From contig NC_048555.1 of assembly GCF_902806685.2 (NCBI RefSeq), positions 1,798,001-1,862,000 on the forward strand: a stretch of DNA of 64,000 nt, read 5' to 3'. This document shows positions 40,570 through 52,992 of this stretch, in pieces; within the stretch, counting starts at the first letter, position 1, and each line of letters starts with the position of its first letter. A program made the translations under genes and the position numbers. The notes beneath the pieces were generated by a model. The model saw nothing but the letters and a program-made list of their open reading frames with translations. It was not told where the DNA came from and searched no databases. This stretch comes from Maniola hyperantus (taxonomy: Eukaryota > Arthropoda > Insecta > Lepidoptera > Nymphalidae).

Positions 40570-43500
40570 TTATATAGGATACGTGGAATTAAAGAAGCAT
40601 CCGGCGACTGGACCAGAGAGCTCGTAGGTGTCCACGAAGTCATCAGTCAAAAAGATATCACGATAAACTTGGAAACTGTTAACAGAAATCAAGGTTATTA
40701 TGTTGGCTGTGTTATATGTACCTACTTTGGCCAAAAATCCAAAGATCATTCTGGCCCATCATCCAATGACACAGTCAATAAATTGGTCATAATCAATTAT
40801 ACAGAGTATTGTATCAACGCACAGCTTAAACTACTGGACGGATCGGGCTGTTTGGCATCCAGATAGCTATTATAAAATAACGAAGATCTGGCACGCGCTG
40901 GATCTCTCTCTATTAGCAACCACTGAGATTTTTTTCTCAGTCATTCATATGGGATTAAGTAAGAGAAGCTATAATAAGCTGTGATAGCCTAGTGGTTAGG
41001 ACGTCTGCCTTCTAATCGGAGGTCGGGAGTTTGATTCCCGGGCACGCACCTCTAACTTTTCGGAGTTATGTGTGTTTTAATTAATTAAATATCACTTGCT
41101 TTAACTGTGAAGGAAAACATCGTGTGGAAACTGGAAACCTACATGCCTGAGAGTTCTTCATAATGTTCTCAAAAGTGATGTCTACCAATCCGCACATGGC
41201 CAGCGTGGTAGACTATGGCCAAAACCCTTCTCACTCTGAGAGGAGACCCGTGCTCTGTAGTGAGCCGGCGATAAGTTGATCATTATGATTACTGTTAACT
41301 CCCAAAACCACCATGATTCAAACAACCATTCCTCCCAGTGTTGGGGACAATACGCAGATAAACTTTTATAAAATAACGAAAGTCTGGCAGGCGCTGGCTC
41401 TTAGTTCATAACCATTTTGAGTCACCAACCACTCACAAACATGTTTTCAAAAAACATTCTAAATTCAATTCAAAAATGTTTTCAAAAATATTCGAAATTC
41501 AATTCGAAAACATAGTTTCCTTTGTGATTGGTTGGTGACCAAAAAATCTCAGTAGGAGCTCCACTGAGTATTTTATCTCAGTCATTTGTATGGGATTTAT
41601 AACAGAGAGAGCGCTATACTGGCTTCTTTCCCTGGATAGATTTTTCTTTTTTTGTTTTTTTTTTTAAGAATATTAGCCATGGCCCATGGCCCTTGACTAA
41701 GATTCCCCTTTCCTCTCCAATTAAGCGTGAAGCTTGTGCTAGGAGTAGGTTCGACAATAGTGCAACGGGTGAGGTTTGAACCGGCGAACTTTCGAATTTC
41801 AATCCACACCTTTAACCGTTGAGCTATTGAGGCTATTTTTTTTAAAAGAATATTAGGATAGATTAGGTATTATAGATCAGTTACTTAAAGATTGGCTTAC
41901 CTGAGAATTTCCTCATCAGTGGTATCAATCATCCCATTTTTTTGTTTATACACGTATATAAGGTATCGGTGTGAGCCGCTGCCGGGAGGAGGGCACGGTC
42001 CGATCCAGGTCGCTATCTCACAAGAATCATCAATCACTATACCCGATTCTGAATCGCCGTACAAGTTCACATACATCGCTAATATGGACGGACTTAGGAA
42101 AGCAGAGTCTGGAAACGGCCAGTCGGGACCTGTAAATAAAAACTTTTATTTTATTTTATTTACTTCGGCTTCGCTCGGCAAAAATGTAAATGTTCTTTAT
42201 TCCCTATCGAGTATCGCATGTAGTGTGAGATCCGATATTGGAAATAATATATATTCTCATCTGTACCCGTAGTATAAGATTTTACGTCTTACCAAACGTT
42301 GCTAGAATTCGAGAATCGAAACAAATTAACATCAATGTAAAATGGACCTAAAGAGCCTTGAATTGAAGTCAAAAATCCAATGCCACTGATTTTAATTTGG
42401 AAACATTTCCGCTTGGAGCGCTGGCTGTAGATGTGTAGACAAACTTGAGCTTTAAAACAAGGCAGTTAAGATCCAGTTTACTATAACGCGGAAGTGTTTC
42501 GACTCTCGAGTTCTAATAACGTTTGGTGAGACGTAAAATCTTATACTACGGGTACAGCTATAATATAATGAATCACACGAATTCTGTATAAATACACACA
42601 CAACACACGCATATTCACACACAAATATAGACTCACGTACATACACACACACTTTTAGGGTTCCGTACCTCAAAAGGAAAAAATGAACCCTTTTAGAATC
42701 ACTTTATTGTCTGTCTGTCCATCTGTTCGTCGTGTCTGTCAAGAAAACCTATACGGTACTTGCCGTTGACCTAGAATCATAATATTTGGCAGGTAGGTAG
42801 GTCTTATAGCACAAGTAAAGGAATAAATCCGATTTCATAACTTTAAAAAAATGTGTTTATGAACAAATAATTATTTTTTTCAATTTTCACAGTAAGATAA
42901 CTGTACCAAGTGGGGTATCATATGAAAGGGATTTACCTGTATATTCTGAAACAGCTTTTTATTTATTTTTATGCATAAATAATAGTTTTTGATTTATCGT
43001 GCAAAATGTGGAAAAAATACGACTGTAGGTATGTTGGTGCCTCGACTTTTGCCCAAACAAAATTGCCCAACGCTCCTAAAGAAGATTTCTCTTAAAAACT
43101 TTTAAAATAATCACATACTTATCACCATAAACGTGTAGAAGCAACCGGGTTCGTAGTCAAAATCAATGCAGGGCATCTCCATTGCATCGACAGGGCATAT
43201 TTCCATTCCTGGAGTTACTACAAGATCTCCAAAGCTTACCTGTAAATGATATTTAATATATTATTTTCATAGCAATGTATGGCCTAAGCCCACATTTAAA
43301 TAATGCTCATCCGTGACTTAGTAGCTCATTTTGTCTGCTGCTCAATCGTCGAGTTAAATTCGTACGAATACGCGTTCAAAGTGCCATTAACCGTCAGTCA
43401 CAACAGTGACTGGCAGACAGCAAAACTTATTGTCTAATGAATGCTTGTTTCTTACTTTAAGCATCTGTTCTGGTACGGGGGTGATATTAGCGGCTCTGTA

Positions 43501-43599
43501 GATCTGTTCGATGGAATTCCGCCCACGCCGCATCGGCCTCGCCAGCTCTACTGCTGACAACAGCAGCACAACTGCTGTACACGCTAGTATCAGTTTCAT
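40570..43599 (-). CDS. PEBP-family gene F, secreted
   Basis: Exons on the - strand: 43456-43599, 43119-43239, 41901-42129, 40570-40675 (600 nt, 199 aa). Signal peptide MKLILACTAVVLLLSAVELA, then RPMRRGRNS and ITPVPEQMLK. Exon 2 VSFGDLVVTPGMEICPVDAM .. CFYTFMVI; exon 3 YVNLYGDSE, PPPGSGSHRYLIYVYKQK; exon 4 FLTDDFVDTYELSGPVAGCF ending NSTYPI. Closest to E in every exon, so E and F are a duplicate pair. HR is kept, but DPD reads SPD and the His86-equivalent is Leu. The 5'-UTR intron acceptor is at 43631/43632. Confidence 0.88.
40978..41292 (+). mobile_element. tRNA-derived SINE (type 1), full length
   Basis: Head tgatagcctagtggttaggacg..gtttgattcccgggcacg; body cggagttatgtgtgttttaa, aactgtgaaggaaaacatcg, atggccagcgtggtagactatg; tail gagaggagacccgtgctctg..gatcattatgat. 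Lies in gene F intron 3. A partial copy is at 40335-40450. Confidence 0.8.
41645..41838 (-). mobile_element. tRNA-derived SINE (type 3)
   Basis: Reverse copy (tttttaagaatattagccat ... gaggtttgaaccggcg..tgagctattgaggct), ending about 60 bp from the donor of gene F exon 3. Confidence 0.7.
42258..42558. mobile_element. MITE (CGTAGTATAAGATTTTACGTC family)
   Basis: acccgtagtataagattttacg ... cgtaaaatcttatactacgggt with the shared internal tttccgcttggagcgctggctg. Lies in intron 2 of gene F. Confidence 0.75.
42652..43030 (+). repeat. GGTTCCGTAC-family element, 3' truncated
   Basis: ttttagggttccgtacctcaaaagg ... gtggaaaaaatacgactgtagg. Lies in intron 2 of gene F. Confidence 0.7.
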
Positions 43600-43811
43600 T
43601 GTGATGTTGGCGAGACTGGACCGAGAAATAACTGGAAAATATACACGAACTCTGGCTAAATATTACAGTGAAGTCATAATGGAGTCGCGTAAGGCGTTTG
43701 CGTTACGGTTTGACGAGTATTGAGTTTTGTACAAACTTAATTCGTGCGAACACAGATACGAACACGCACGAACATTCCAAGTCCTAAGAGAGTGCGCAGT
43801 GAGTAGAACTG

Positions 43812-43823
43812 TGTGTGTGTGCA

Positions 43824-43863
<40 letters not shown>

Positions 43864-43882
43864 GTAGTGTGTGTGTGTCTCC
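43812..43882. repeat. (TG)n microsatellite
   Basis: GTGTGTGT runs interrupted by gcatgc and atgtatgtag, in the 5'-UTR intron of gene F. Confidence 0.85.
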
Positions 43883-44615
43883 CATAGTACTTAGAAGGTC
43901 TGGATTGTCCGTACGTATTCGCACGAGTCAAGTTCGTACTAAAATGCGTCTAAAGTGTGGCTAGCCTTTCTGTCAGTCAGTTTGTTTCATAGGCGTAAAA
44001 TTTCATCTTACTGTTAATAGTATTAAAAAATTCATTTGGCATATCGTGTGTATATGACTTTTTATTTCATTACGCGCCACGCGAATTAGCAATTTGCGGA
44101 ACTTAGATCTCTGCTCACTTGTACTCTTCTCATTCTGAGAAGAGATGCGTGCTCAGTTAGACGGCGATGGGTCAATCATGATGATGATGATATATTATAT
44201 ACAACTTTAGTTTGGATAGGAACTTTAGAAACACGACGTGTCGAATATTTTTTTCATAAAAATATATATATAAAACTTCAAAAATATGTAATGAAAAACG
44301 AAGTTATAAGCTTGTGTTGAGTCTTTGTCCTAGAAAAACATGGTCACCCCAAGCGAGCAGCTGTGAGCGAACGGGACGGCTGCCGGCAATCGTGGGCACT
44401 CCCGCTTGCGCGGCTCGAATCAGCTGGTGCATGCGGTCATTCAACTAGGTGTTCAAACTTGCAGGATCATAAAATATTTTTTGGTCAAAATATAACCCGT
44501 AGTAAAAATGATTGCAATCGTTCTGAACAAACTACTTTCAGGTTTTGCGTATACTTAAACTAACGTTGTATTTATATTACATTTTATTTACGAACCTATT
44601 TCAACAAACACTCAC

Positions 44616-44705
44616 CTTCAATTCTTCCTTGTGTATCAGAGTTTAGGTGAGTTCACTAATTTTATATCTATTTACCTATTATAGATTATGCAAATAGTTA
44701 CCTTT
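44616..44705 (-). promoter_or_regulatory. Gene F promoter and 5'-UTR exon
   Basis: ATTTGCAT (44698-44705), TATAAAAT (44659-44666), start predicted near 44636, leader ACACAAGGAAGAATTGAAG ending at 44616 with donor GTGAGTG. Confidence 0.65.
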
Positions 44706-45267
44706 TTTCTAACTATCGCAAATAGACGAAAACACATACCTACTCAACTTTATCTAAATTGTTTTATAATACCAATAAATTAAAGCTTAACCTACAAGGT
44801 CAGGGCCAAAGATATACAACTAGATACGCAAAACTCGTACACTCGTATTCAACCTCAAAGTCGAGTCAAATTATACGCGTAAACTCCTCGCGCGCCATTT
44901 TTACTTTTTAGTGTCAAAGGAGAAGGGTCACGCTCATAGAAAAAAAACCCAGACCCGACAGAAACGATACATATCTCATTTTTTTTGTTACTTTTTATGT
45001 AGTTCAATTATATATATTTTTTATTTGAAATCAATGGCTAACACCAAAATATTGCCTTATGTTTTTGTTCAGGCGTTACACAAAAAAAAAATACAAAATG
45101 CCTGTTTATCTATAAAATTCGTAAACGTATGTAACTGTCGGGTCTGGGTCACAGATGACCCTTCTTCTTTCATGTCAAAAGTACGATTTTAGACCTTATT
45201 TTAAAGTTTAACCGTACTTGACATGATCGTTGACCCATAGAGTTAAAATGGCGCGTGAGGGGTCCTT

Positions 45268-45660
45268 TTTAGGGTTCCGTACCTTTGATGTCTGTCTGTC
45301 TATCCGTCTGTCCGTCGTGTCTGTTAAGAAAACCTATAGGGTACTTCCCGTTGACCTAGAATCATGAAACTTGGTATGTAGGTAGGTAGCACAAGTTAAG
45401 GAATAAATCCGAAAACCGTGAATTTGTGGTTACATCACAAAAAAATGTGTTCATGAACAAAAATTAGTATTTTCAATTTTCAAAGTAAGATTATACCAAG
45501 TGGGGTATCATATGAAAGGGCTTTACCTGTCCATTCTGAAACAGATTTTTATTCATTATAATGCATTACAGTTTTTGATATATCGTAAAAAATGTCGAAA
45601 AAATATAACTGTAGTGCAGAACCTTCGGTGCGCGAGTCTGACTCGCACTTGGCCTGTTGG
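45268..45660 (+). repeat. GGTTCCGTAC-family element
   Basis: ttagggttccgtacctttgatgtctg ... gactcgcacttggcctgttgg. Confidence 0.7.
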
Positions 45661-46751
45661 ATTTATATTATGTATTCAATTGAATTCGTACGCTTAGCGT
45701 AGCGTGTAGAGGTACAAACTTTGCAGATATCTTATTTTTAAATGGCGCGAAAATATCTCAGCCAATCAAAGCACGCGTCCGTCCGCTATTGGTTGTTGCC
45801 TACGCGCCATGTTTTGTACGTGCAAATTATGAGCGAGATAGCACGAGTCCCTGTTCTTCTTGTTTAAAATCTTAACGTCAAGCAATAAGGTTTGTCTTTC
45901 ATTTGTGTATACCAGTGGCCCTACCGCGGTTGTTTGACAGCTACAATGTCACGATCGCAATCATCTCCGATTGGTTAATGCTCGCTCACTATTGGCCACA
46001 ATGCATTGTTGCAACAAGAATCGCACAAATTCAGCCAATCAGAACAATTGAGATTGTAATAATGATTGATGCAGGTTTTAGACAATCGCCCTACCGGTTT
46101 TAGTCGGCGTTAGGTTGCGCCATACTGTACCATAATGCCTTGTGGTTGAATACCCCGAAAGCCACTAAATTATATTCATCTGTGTGGTCGTTCTGTGTTT
46201 ACCACAATGCGTCATGGGCATTTTTGAGGCCAATATATCAGTTAATAAATAATTGATAGGAATAATCTATAGTTAATAAATAATTGATAGGTTCGAGGAA
46301 AAAAATTAGAATAAGTACCTAACTGAATTTTCATGTAAATTTATTTTATTCGATTGTTTTAATTGTTTCATGCCTGCCTAGATACTAGCGCAATTCATTC
46401 ATACTGTTTATCGTTTGAATAATTAAATATACCTACAATTGTAATTGTTTTATCTTTTGTACAATAAAACTCTAACTGGACGATTGATTTCTGTACATGA
46501 AATGAATTTTGAAAAACTCGTAGGTTTTAGTATTGATGCGACATTTATAAAGCCCAAAACTGATGTACCTACTTACAGATTTGTTTTTTATATAATATCT
46601 GCGTGATTTCTTATCTTGCGTTATCTGTGAGATTTTAAAAATCACGTGGGAGCTCTTTGATTTTCTGGGATAAATAGTAATCAAAATCAAAGTCTCCACA
46701 GGAATTTCGGAAACTTAAATTCACATGGACGAAATATGGGCATCATCTAGT
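45661..46751. other. Intergenic sequence between genes F and G
   Basis: No gene seen. 46238-46290 has a short direct repeat (agttaataaataattgatagg twice). 46610-46750 holds a diverged CGCGACTTCG-type remnant. Confidence 0.35.
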
Positions 46752-47595
46752 CTATAATATAAAAATGAATCACTAAATGTGTTGCTCATCCCAAATCTCG
46801 AGAAAAGCTGAACGGATTTCGCTAATTCTTTTTTTATAATATTCCTTGAAGCACGATGATGGTTCTTACGGAGAGAAAAATTTAAAAAATTTGAATCGAC
46901 TGTTAGGCGGAACGAAGTTCGCCAGGGCAGCTCGTTATAAATATAAATAAACTTCATGACGTTTTTGTAAATTATAATTCTTTAGATAATCGAAAAAATA
47001 CAAAAAATTAACTACCGTTTCCGTTTAAAACTAAAAATCTTTATTGATAAACCTCGCTTACAATACCCGGCAGGAAATATTGTATGTATATCGACCTTTC
47101 AAAAAAAATTAGCGGTTTCGTAGAGCGTTGTCTCTGTTGTTGAGACCGACAAAACGTCACTTAGGTATGAGTGACAGAAACTACGCTCTACGAAGCCGAA
47201 ATCCCTTTCTAACGGCGGTTATCTGATCCGATTCTGTGAAAATACGTTCCTTTTTTTTTGTATAGTTGCTTATGACATATAATTATGTAGATTATGTAGA
47301 TAATCGCTGGTATTCTCACGGATCACGGATAGAACTCGGATGACGGAAGTGCAGTGCGTAATCGCCGTAAAGGTCAATCTTCTATAATATAACAATGAAT
47401 CACTAAATGTGTTGCTCATCCCAAATCTCGAGAACAGCTGAACCGATTTCGCTAATTCTTTTTTATAATATTCCTTGAAGTACGAGGATGGTTCTTATGG
47501 AAAGAAAATTTTAAAAAATTGTAAGTATTAAAAAAAAATAACGAATTCGCCTACGAACTTCGCCGTACGAAATTCGCCGGGTCAGCTTGTGCACA
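46752..47595 (+). repeat. Two 'AGTACGAGGATGGTTCTTACG' repeats flanking a decayed MITE
   Basis: Copies at 46752-46950 and 47378-47595 (ending cgccgggtcagcttgt). Between them 47085-47220 is a degenerate CAGTACGCGGC-family palindrome (gagcgttgtctctgttgttgagaccgac..). Confidence 0.65.
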
Positions 47596-47640
47596 ATATT
47601 TTCAGCTAGCTACTATAAATAAAGAGGGAAATCTCAGAAA

Positions 47641-50600
47641 TCAATCTTCAGATGCGGGTAGAGGATAGCGCGAAACGAAGTAGGTTCCGCTCGGACTGGA
47701 GAGGTCGTAGGTTGCCACAAACTCCTCAAACGGGAAGCGCAGACGGTCGATTTGGTAGCTGTAAACACGAATCAAGGTTAGAACGCATTCGGGTTTTTAG
47801 ATCCCACTGTTATTTTTAGGGTTCCATACATCAAAAGTGTTAGGCCATTGTTCGCTACGTTTGCCACAATTTGCGGATTTCACACACCTTTGAGATCATT
47901 ATGAATCATTATCACTCTCAGGCGTGCAGGTTTCCTCACGATGTTTTCGTTCACCGTTAAAGCAAGTGTTTTTAAGCAAGCAAGTGTAATTAATTCCCGA
48001 AAAGGTCCCGGGATTGAACCCCCGGCCTCCAGAATAGAAGGCTGACGTCTTGACCACCAGGCTTATAGTAGCATCCTTTTTGATTCATCATCATCATCAT
48101 AATCAACAACAACAACAACCGATAGACGTCCACTGCTAGACATAGGTCTATTGTAGGGACTTCTAAACGCCACGGTCTTGCACCATTTGTACCCAGCGGC
48201 TCCCTGCAAGTCGTCTGATGCCTTCCAGCACGTTGAGACCCCAACATCTATCGGTTTTCCTAACTATGTGCCCCGCCCATTGCCACTTCAGCTTTGCAAT
48301 ACGTTGAGCTATGTCGTTTACTCTAGTTCTCCTACGGATCTCCTCATTTCTGGTTTGATTACGTAGAGAAACTCCGAGCATAGCTCTCTCTATCGCCTTC
48401 TGAGTGACTCTGAGTTTTCTTATGAAGCACATAGTTAGCGACTATGTCTCGAATCCATATGTCATCACTCATGAATGATACTTATTGATTATCTTCGTGG
48501 AAATAATTTAAGACTACTAAGGTCTACGGACCAAATTGCGACACCTAAACTGGGTATCCATAATCCTACTTTGTACATAATATGTAGTTCATGGAAATGC
48601 AATAAATTGAAATTGAAGATCCGCTTACCTGATAAGTGTCTCGTTAGTGGTATCAATAATCCCAGGTTGTTTGTAAAGGTACAAAGCGTAATTATTTAGC
48701 CCACTGCCAGGGCTAGGGCTCGGTCCAAGCCAAGTCGCTATTGCGTCAGAGTCCGCTATTATTCTGCTATTTACGTTGACATACAACGCTAATAGGGCCG
48801 GACTTAAAGAAGATAGTGAGTACTCGCTGTCTGCAAAACAAAATGTCGTATGAATCATGGCTTTTTTTTGTTTTCATCTAAACATTACGTAGCGTTCCCA
48901 CTCTGTCGTGACGATAAATAGTCGTGCAGTCGTCCACGATTCTTTTCTGATAACGATACAACAATAATTATAACGGTGACGACATAGGTACGGTGACGCG
49001 CGAGAGCACTCATGACCCACATAACTGCATGTTAGACAGCATTTTTTTTTAAATAAAAATGGCGAGCATACGTGCAGGCGGGTCACCTGATGTTAAGTGA
49101 TTACCGCCGCCCATGAACATTTGCAGTACCAGAGGAACCACCTATGCGTTGCTGGCCTTTCAGGAATTTGTTGGTCCGCCCCTTGAATAACCCCATGTTG
49201 TAATCTAGTGGGAAGACCGCCGAAGATAGTAGATTCCACAGTTTGCATGTGCTTGCAAAAAAGGATCTGGCACAACGGGTGGTCGAAGTGCTCTAGACAC
49301 CCTGGTGGTGAGGGTACAAACTTGTAGCAAACAATCGTTTGTTGCCTTGTTTGTTGCATTAATTTAACAACCTTTTACAGGTTAGCCCGCTTCCATCTTA
49401 AACTACTTACCTACATCATTATTTCCGCTACAGTGCGACAAGGCTCTTTTGGCGCGTGGCGAAAATCGGAACTAACGTTGCCATCAAGTGTCCCCTTTGT
49501 TCTTGTTTGAATAGTGCCTTTGTTCTCGAACAGCGCCCCCCTATCAATGTCATTCAAGTACCAAAAGAGCCTTGTCGCACTGTAGTAGACAGTTAAGTCA
49601 AGTCAGTGTGGCAGTCTAGGGCTTACTTTTAACCACGACTTTTAACTTAAATTAAAACAAAAAAAACTTTTATACATACTAAGTGCCAAAAACGTATAAT
49701 AGCATCCGGGGTCTATGTCACATGTAATAGTGGGCGGATCAACTGCATCTTCAGGGGCTATTTCAATTCCTGGAGTTACTTCTATTTCTCCGATGGTTAA
49801 CTGTCAATATTAAATTCTAATTTTAAGGCGGCCGGAGCGGCGGCTACTAAGGCAGAAAGGGCCAAGAGGCGCAAATATTAGAATATAGAAAATAGTTTCA
49901 TATTTGTGCCTTTTGGGGTGGAGACCATGGGTTCGTGGGGCGAGGATGCTAGATCCTTTTTTAAGGACCTTTCATCCCGTCTCGCGGAATCCACGGGGGA
50001 CGGAGGGCTGGCAGTTACCTCGGTCAGCATATTAGTCTGGCCATTCAACGAGGTAACGCTGCCAGCGTTCTGGGCACCCTGCCTCGTTGCGGTGGTTTAG
50101 ATGATATTTTCGATTTGTAATTTTTATGTTCTAGAATAAGTTTGGTATTTTTGTTTTTTGTAATTTAATAATATATTATATAATATAAAGGAATTCTAAT
50201 TATGTTTTAATAATAGTCGCATAGTGACATAATTATTTTATTCGTATAAATCTTTAATGTTAATAAAAAGCGGCCAAGTGCGAGTTAGACTCGCGCACCA
50301 AGGGTTCCGTACTACAGTCGCTTTTTTCGACATTTTGCACGATTAATCAACGTTATAGGTTTCTTGACAGACACTACAAACAGACAGACAGACACACAAC
50401 GAAGTGATCCTATGAGGTTTCATTTTCGTTTTTAGGTACTTCTTCTTCTTCAAGTGCCATCTCCTACCGGAGGTTGGCAATCATTAAGGCTAACTGGATC
50501 TTGTTTACTGCTGCCCTAAACAGTGATCTTGTACTCATGTTAAACCACTGGCGAAGGTTCTTTAGCCAGGATATTCGTCTACGGCCAGGTCTACGTCTGC

Positions 50601-51449
50601 CTTTTATCTTGCCCTGTATTATAAGCTGCAGTAGATCGTATTTTGGGTTGCGCATAGGTACGGAACCCTAAAAATCATTAAAGCATTGTTCTCTTAACAA
50701 TTGCCATATTGAGCTTAAAGCAAACTGTCAGATATACTATACAGACAGATATACCCGCGTTTACGCCTGTTTTCTCGACCTAAGGCGTTTGACCTGGTGA
50801 ATTACGATATATCCTGTGGCAAAAATAAAAGGTACTGAAATTCTCGATAAAACTAACTGGATCTTTAAATGCCTGCACGCTTACAGCTGCACTCGGAGTC
50901 GCTAATCGTTACTTAAGATTTAGTTAAAACGAGACAGATTTATGTGAGAGATAGCTCTGCCTCTTTTTAACTATACTTAAGTAACGATTAAACGACTCTG
51001 AGTTCGGTCGTTAGTATAAGATTTTATGTCTCACCAACGTTGCTAGAATTCGAGAGTCGAAACACAATAACGTCAAAGTAAAATGCACCTAAACCGCCTG
51101 GACTTGAAGTCAAAAATTCAATGCCACTGATTTGCCGTTTCCGCTTGGAGCGCTAGCTGTAGATGTTTAGACAAACTGGAACTTTAAAACAAGGCAGTTA
51201 AGATCCAGTTTACTATAACGCGGAAGTGTTTTGAATACTATCAACGTTGGTGAGACATAAAATCTCGTACTAAGCGTACTGATGCTGGGTGGGATGCTTG
51301 TTTCTTACTTGGAGTAGCCGTTCTGGTACAGGTAAATTAGCAGCTCTGTAAATCTGAGCCATGGAACTCTTCCTACGCCGCATGGGTCTAGCCAGCTCTA
51401 CCGGTGACAACAGCAAAATCAATGCTGTACACGTTAGTATTAATTTCAT
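47641..51449 (-). CDS. PEBP-family gene G, secreted, divergent terminal motif
   Basis: Exons on the - strand: 51309-51449, 49680-49800, 48629-48830, 47641-47758 (582 nt, 193 aa). Signal peptide MKLILTCTALILLLSPVELA, basic RPMRRRKSS, then LPVPERLLQ. Exon 2 LTIGEIEVTPGI .. CYYTFLAL; exon 3 LLALYVNVNS, SPGSGLNNYALYLYKQP, IDTTNETL; exon 4 FPFEEFVATYDLSSPSGTYF ending PLPASED. The PVAG core reads SPSG, HR is NN, DPD is absent and the His86-equivalent is Leu, so this is one of the most altered members. All splice borders are canonical, so it is not obviously a pseudogene. 5'-UTR acceptor at 51480/51481. Confidence 0.85.
47868..48065 (-). mobile_element. tRNA-derived SINE (type 1)
   Basis: Reverse copy with head tggtggtcaagacgtcagcc..gggttcaatcccgggacc and gtgaaggaa-like body. 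Lies in intron 3 of gene G. Confidence 0.65.
48075..48470 (-). mobile_element. RTE-like LINE fragment
   Basis: The - strand encodes LRVTQKAIERAMLGVSLRNQ, EIRRRTRVNDIAQRIAKLKW, QWAGHIVRKTDRCWG, with a (ATC)/(AAC) tail. Same family as 31395-31940 but frameshifted. Lies in intron 3 of gene G. Confidence 0.8.
49045..49385 (-). mobile_element. Non-LTR retrotransposon tail
   Basis: Reverse of the 15600-15820 tail (cacctgatgttaagtgattaccgccgcccatgaac..), extended on the coding side. Lies in intron 2 of gene G. Confidence 0.65.
49431..49582. mobile_element. Palindromic MITE (CAGTGCGACAAGGCTCTTTTGG), TA-flanked
   Basis: Ends cagtgcgacaaggctctttt / aaaagagccttgtcgcactg with TA on both sides. A diverged sibling is at 55765-55938. 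Confidence 0.8.
49826..50100 (+). mobile_element. LINE-associated 3' ORF fragment
   Basis: Encodes FGVETMGSWGEDARSFFKDL and LAESTGDGGLAVTSVS, a sequence I recognise as common at the ends of insect non-LTR element ORFs (VETLG.WG...). Preceded by aaggcagaaagggccaagaggc. Inactive fragment in intron 1 of gene G. Confidence 0.55.
50275..50680 (-). repeat. GGTTCCGTAC-family element with nested LINE fragment
   Basis: Outer repeat runs gcggccaagtgcgagttag ... cataggtacggaaccct. The nested 50443-50660 fragment on the - strand encodes LLQLIIQGKIKGRRRPGRRR and ISWLKNLRQWFNMS..LFRAA, an RTE-type reverse transcriptase C-terminus. Confidence 0.75.
51012..51285. mobile_element. MITE (GTATAAGATTTTATGTCTCACC family)
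   Basis: gtataagattttatgtctcacc ... ggtgagacataaaatctcgtac. The right end lies about 25 bp from the donor of gene G exon 1. Confidence 0.7.
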
Positions 51450-51489
51450 TGTGGTGTTGCAGGAATGGACCGAGAAGTAACTGAAAAAC

Positions 51490-51900
51490 GTACACGATAT
51501 TTTATTTTTATTTTATTTTTATTTTTATTGAATGGTTTACTAGCGATTTTAACATAAAACTTAGTAACTATAATAAATACATAGATTTTTCTATCATGCA
51601 CTACTATGTTAAATCATTTAAAAGTAAGCAAATTCCGTACAGATACCAGAGTTACAAAGGGGATAACAATTAAAGTAAATATTATACAGGATGTAATCAG
51701 GACGCTAGCGAAACCTTAGCGTTATTGTTATACTACCTAAACACGATCCAATACCAATAACCAATTGCCTCATTTTATAGTTTTAGTGATTTAGTATTTT
51801 TCAAACCCGCAATGTATAGCGTGCAAAACTCGGGTCAATGCCCCGCATTGACTCCGAATAGCCTACTTACGCAACGTTCGTTGACCTCTAGTATCAGTCA
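51490..51900. other. AT-rich part of gene G 5'-UTR intron
   Basis: (TTTTA)n at about 51500-51530, then unassigned sequence. A CGCGACTTCG-type remnant with caacaaaccaataaacc follows to about 52055. Confidence 0.4.
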
Positions 51901-52211
51901 GATGTTTTACTCTTTGATTTTCCGGGATAAAAAGCCAGTGTCACTCTTCAGGTCTTTGACTATACTCATGCAAAAAATCACGTCGATTGCGACGTGATTG
52001 TAGGACAAACCAACAAACCAATAAACCGATACACTTTCGCATTACAATATGGGTAATGATAAGAGGGCTACGCTGTAGAGGGCTCGTAGAAAGCTACGCC
52101 GTAAAGAGCTACGCCATAGAATGTTAACAGCAAAGTATGTAATCGATGGCTCTACGCCAGTTAAAATAATTAATTTATATCTATGAAACTTTTTCAGCAA
52201 CAAACACTTAC

Positions 52212-52290
52212 CTTCAGCTCTTTCTTGGTTATAAGTATTCAATTGAATTCACATACATATTTTAAATAACTCCTTATCTACCTTTTGGAA
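52212..52290 (-). promoter_or_regulatory. Gene G promoter and 5'-UTR exon (decayed motifs)
   Basis: Leader AACCAAGAAAGAGCTGAAG ends at 52212 with donor GTAAGTG, homologous to E, F and H. The octamer position reads ATTTCCAA and the TATA position TTTAAAATA, so both elements are altered. Confidence 0.5.
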
Positions 52291-52445
52291 ATAATTAACT
52301 TTCTTTTTACTATCGCAATATGTAGAACGCACGTAAATTAATTTATCTTAGTTGTTTTTTTTATATGTAACATTAAAGTCAAATCAATGAGGTCGGTACA
52401 TTATAATTATTATTGTTACATCATTTTCGTCTTTTATGCATATAT

Positions 52446-52892
52446 ACTAGCTTATGCTCATTCGCAACTAGACTACACAAATTTCAAATCCCTATATTAT
52501 TATAGGGGTTGAATTTTCAAAAATCCCTTCTTAGCGGATGGCTACGTCATAATAGCTATCTGCATGCCAAATTTCAGCCCGATCCGTCCAGTAGTTTGAG
52601 CTGTGCGTTGATAGATCAGTCAGTCAGTCACTCAGTCACTTTTTTTATATACATATATACATATATACATATATACATATATAAAAAAGGTGACTGACTG
52701 ACTGACTGACTGATCTATCAACGCACAGCTCAAACTACTGGACGGATCGGGCTGAAATTTGGCATGCAGATAGCTATTATGACGAAGCCGTCCGCTAAGA
52801 AGGGATTTTTGAAAATTCAACTCTGAAGAGGGTGAAATAGGGGTTTGAAATTTGTGTAGTCCACGCAGACGAAGTCGCGACCATAAGCTAGA
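52446..52892. repeat. Inverted pair of GACT-type repeats
   Basis: Forward copy 52446-52640 and reverse copy 52685-52892 face each other tail to tail across (ATATAC)n, giving arms of about 195 nt able to pair as a hairpin. Confidence 0.8.
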
Positions 52893-52992
52893 TCATACCT
52901 ATATGACGTTTTTTCGGTCTCAACAATAGAGACAATCCGCTATCTCATTCTAAAGGTCGATGTACATTATTTTCTGCTGCGTACTGTAACTA
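52893..52992. mobile_element. CAGTACGCGGC MITE half-copy
   Basis: tcatacctatatgacgttttttcggtctc ... tcgatgtacattattttctgctgcgtactgtaa. Confidence 0.6.
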
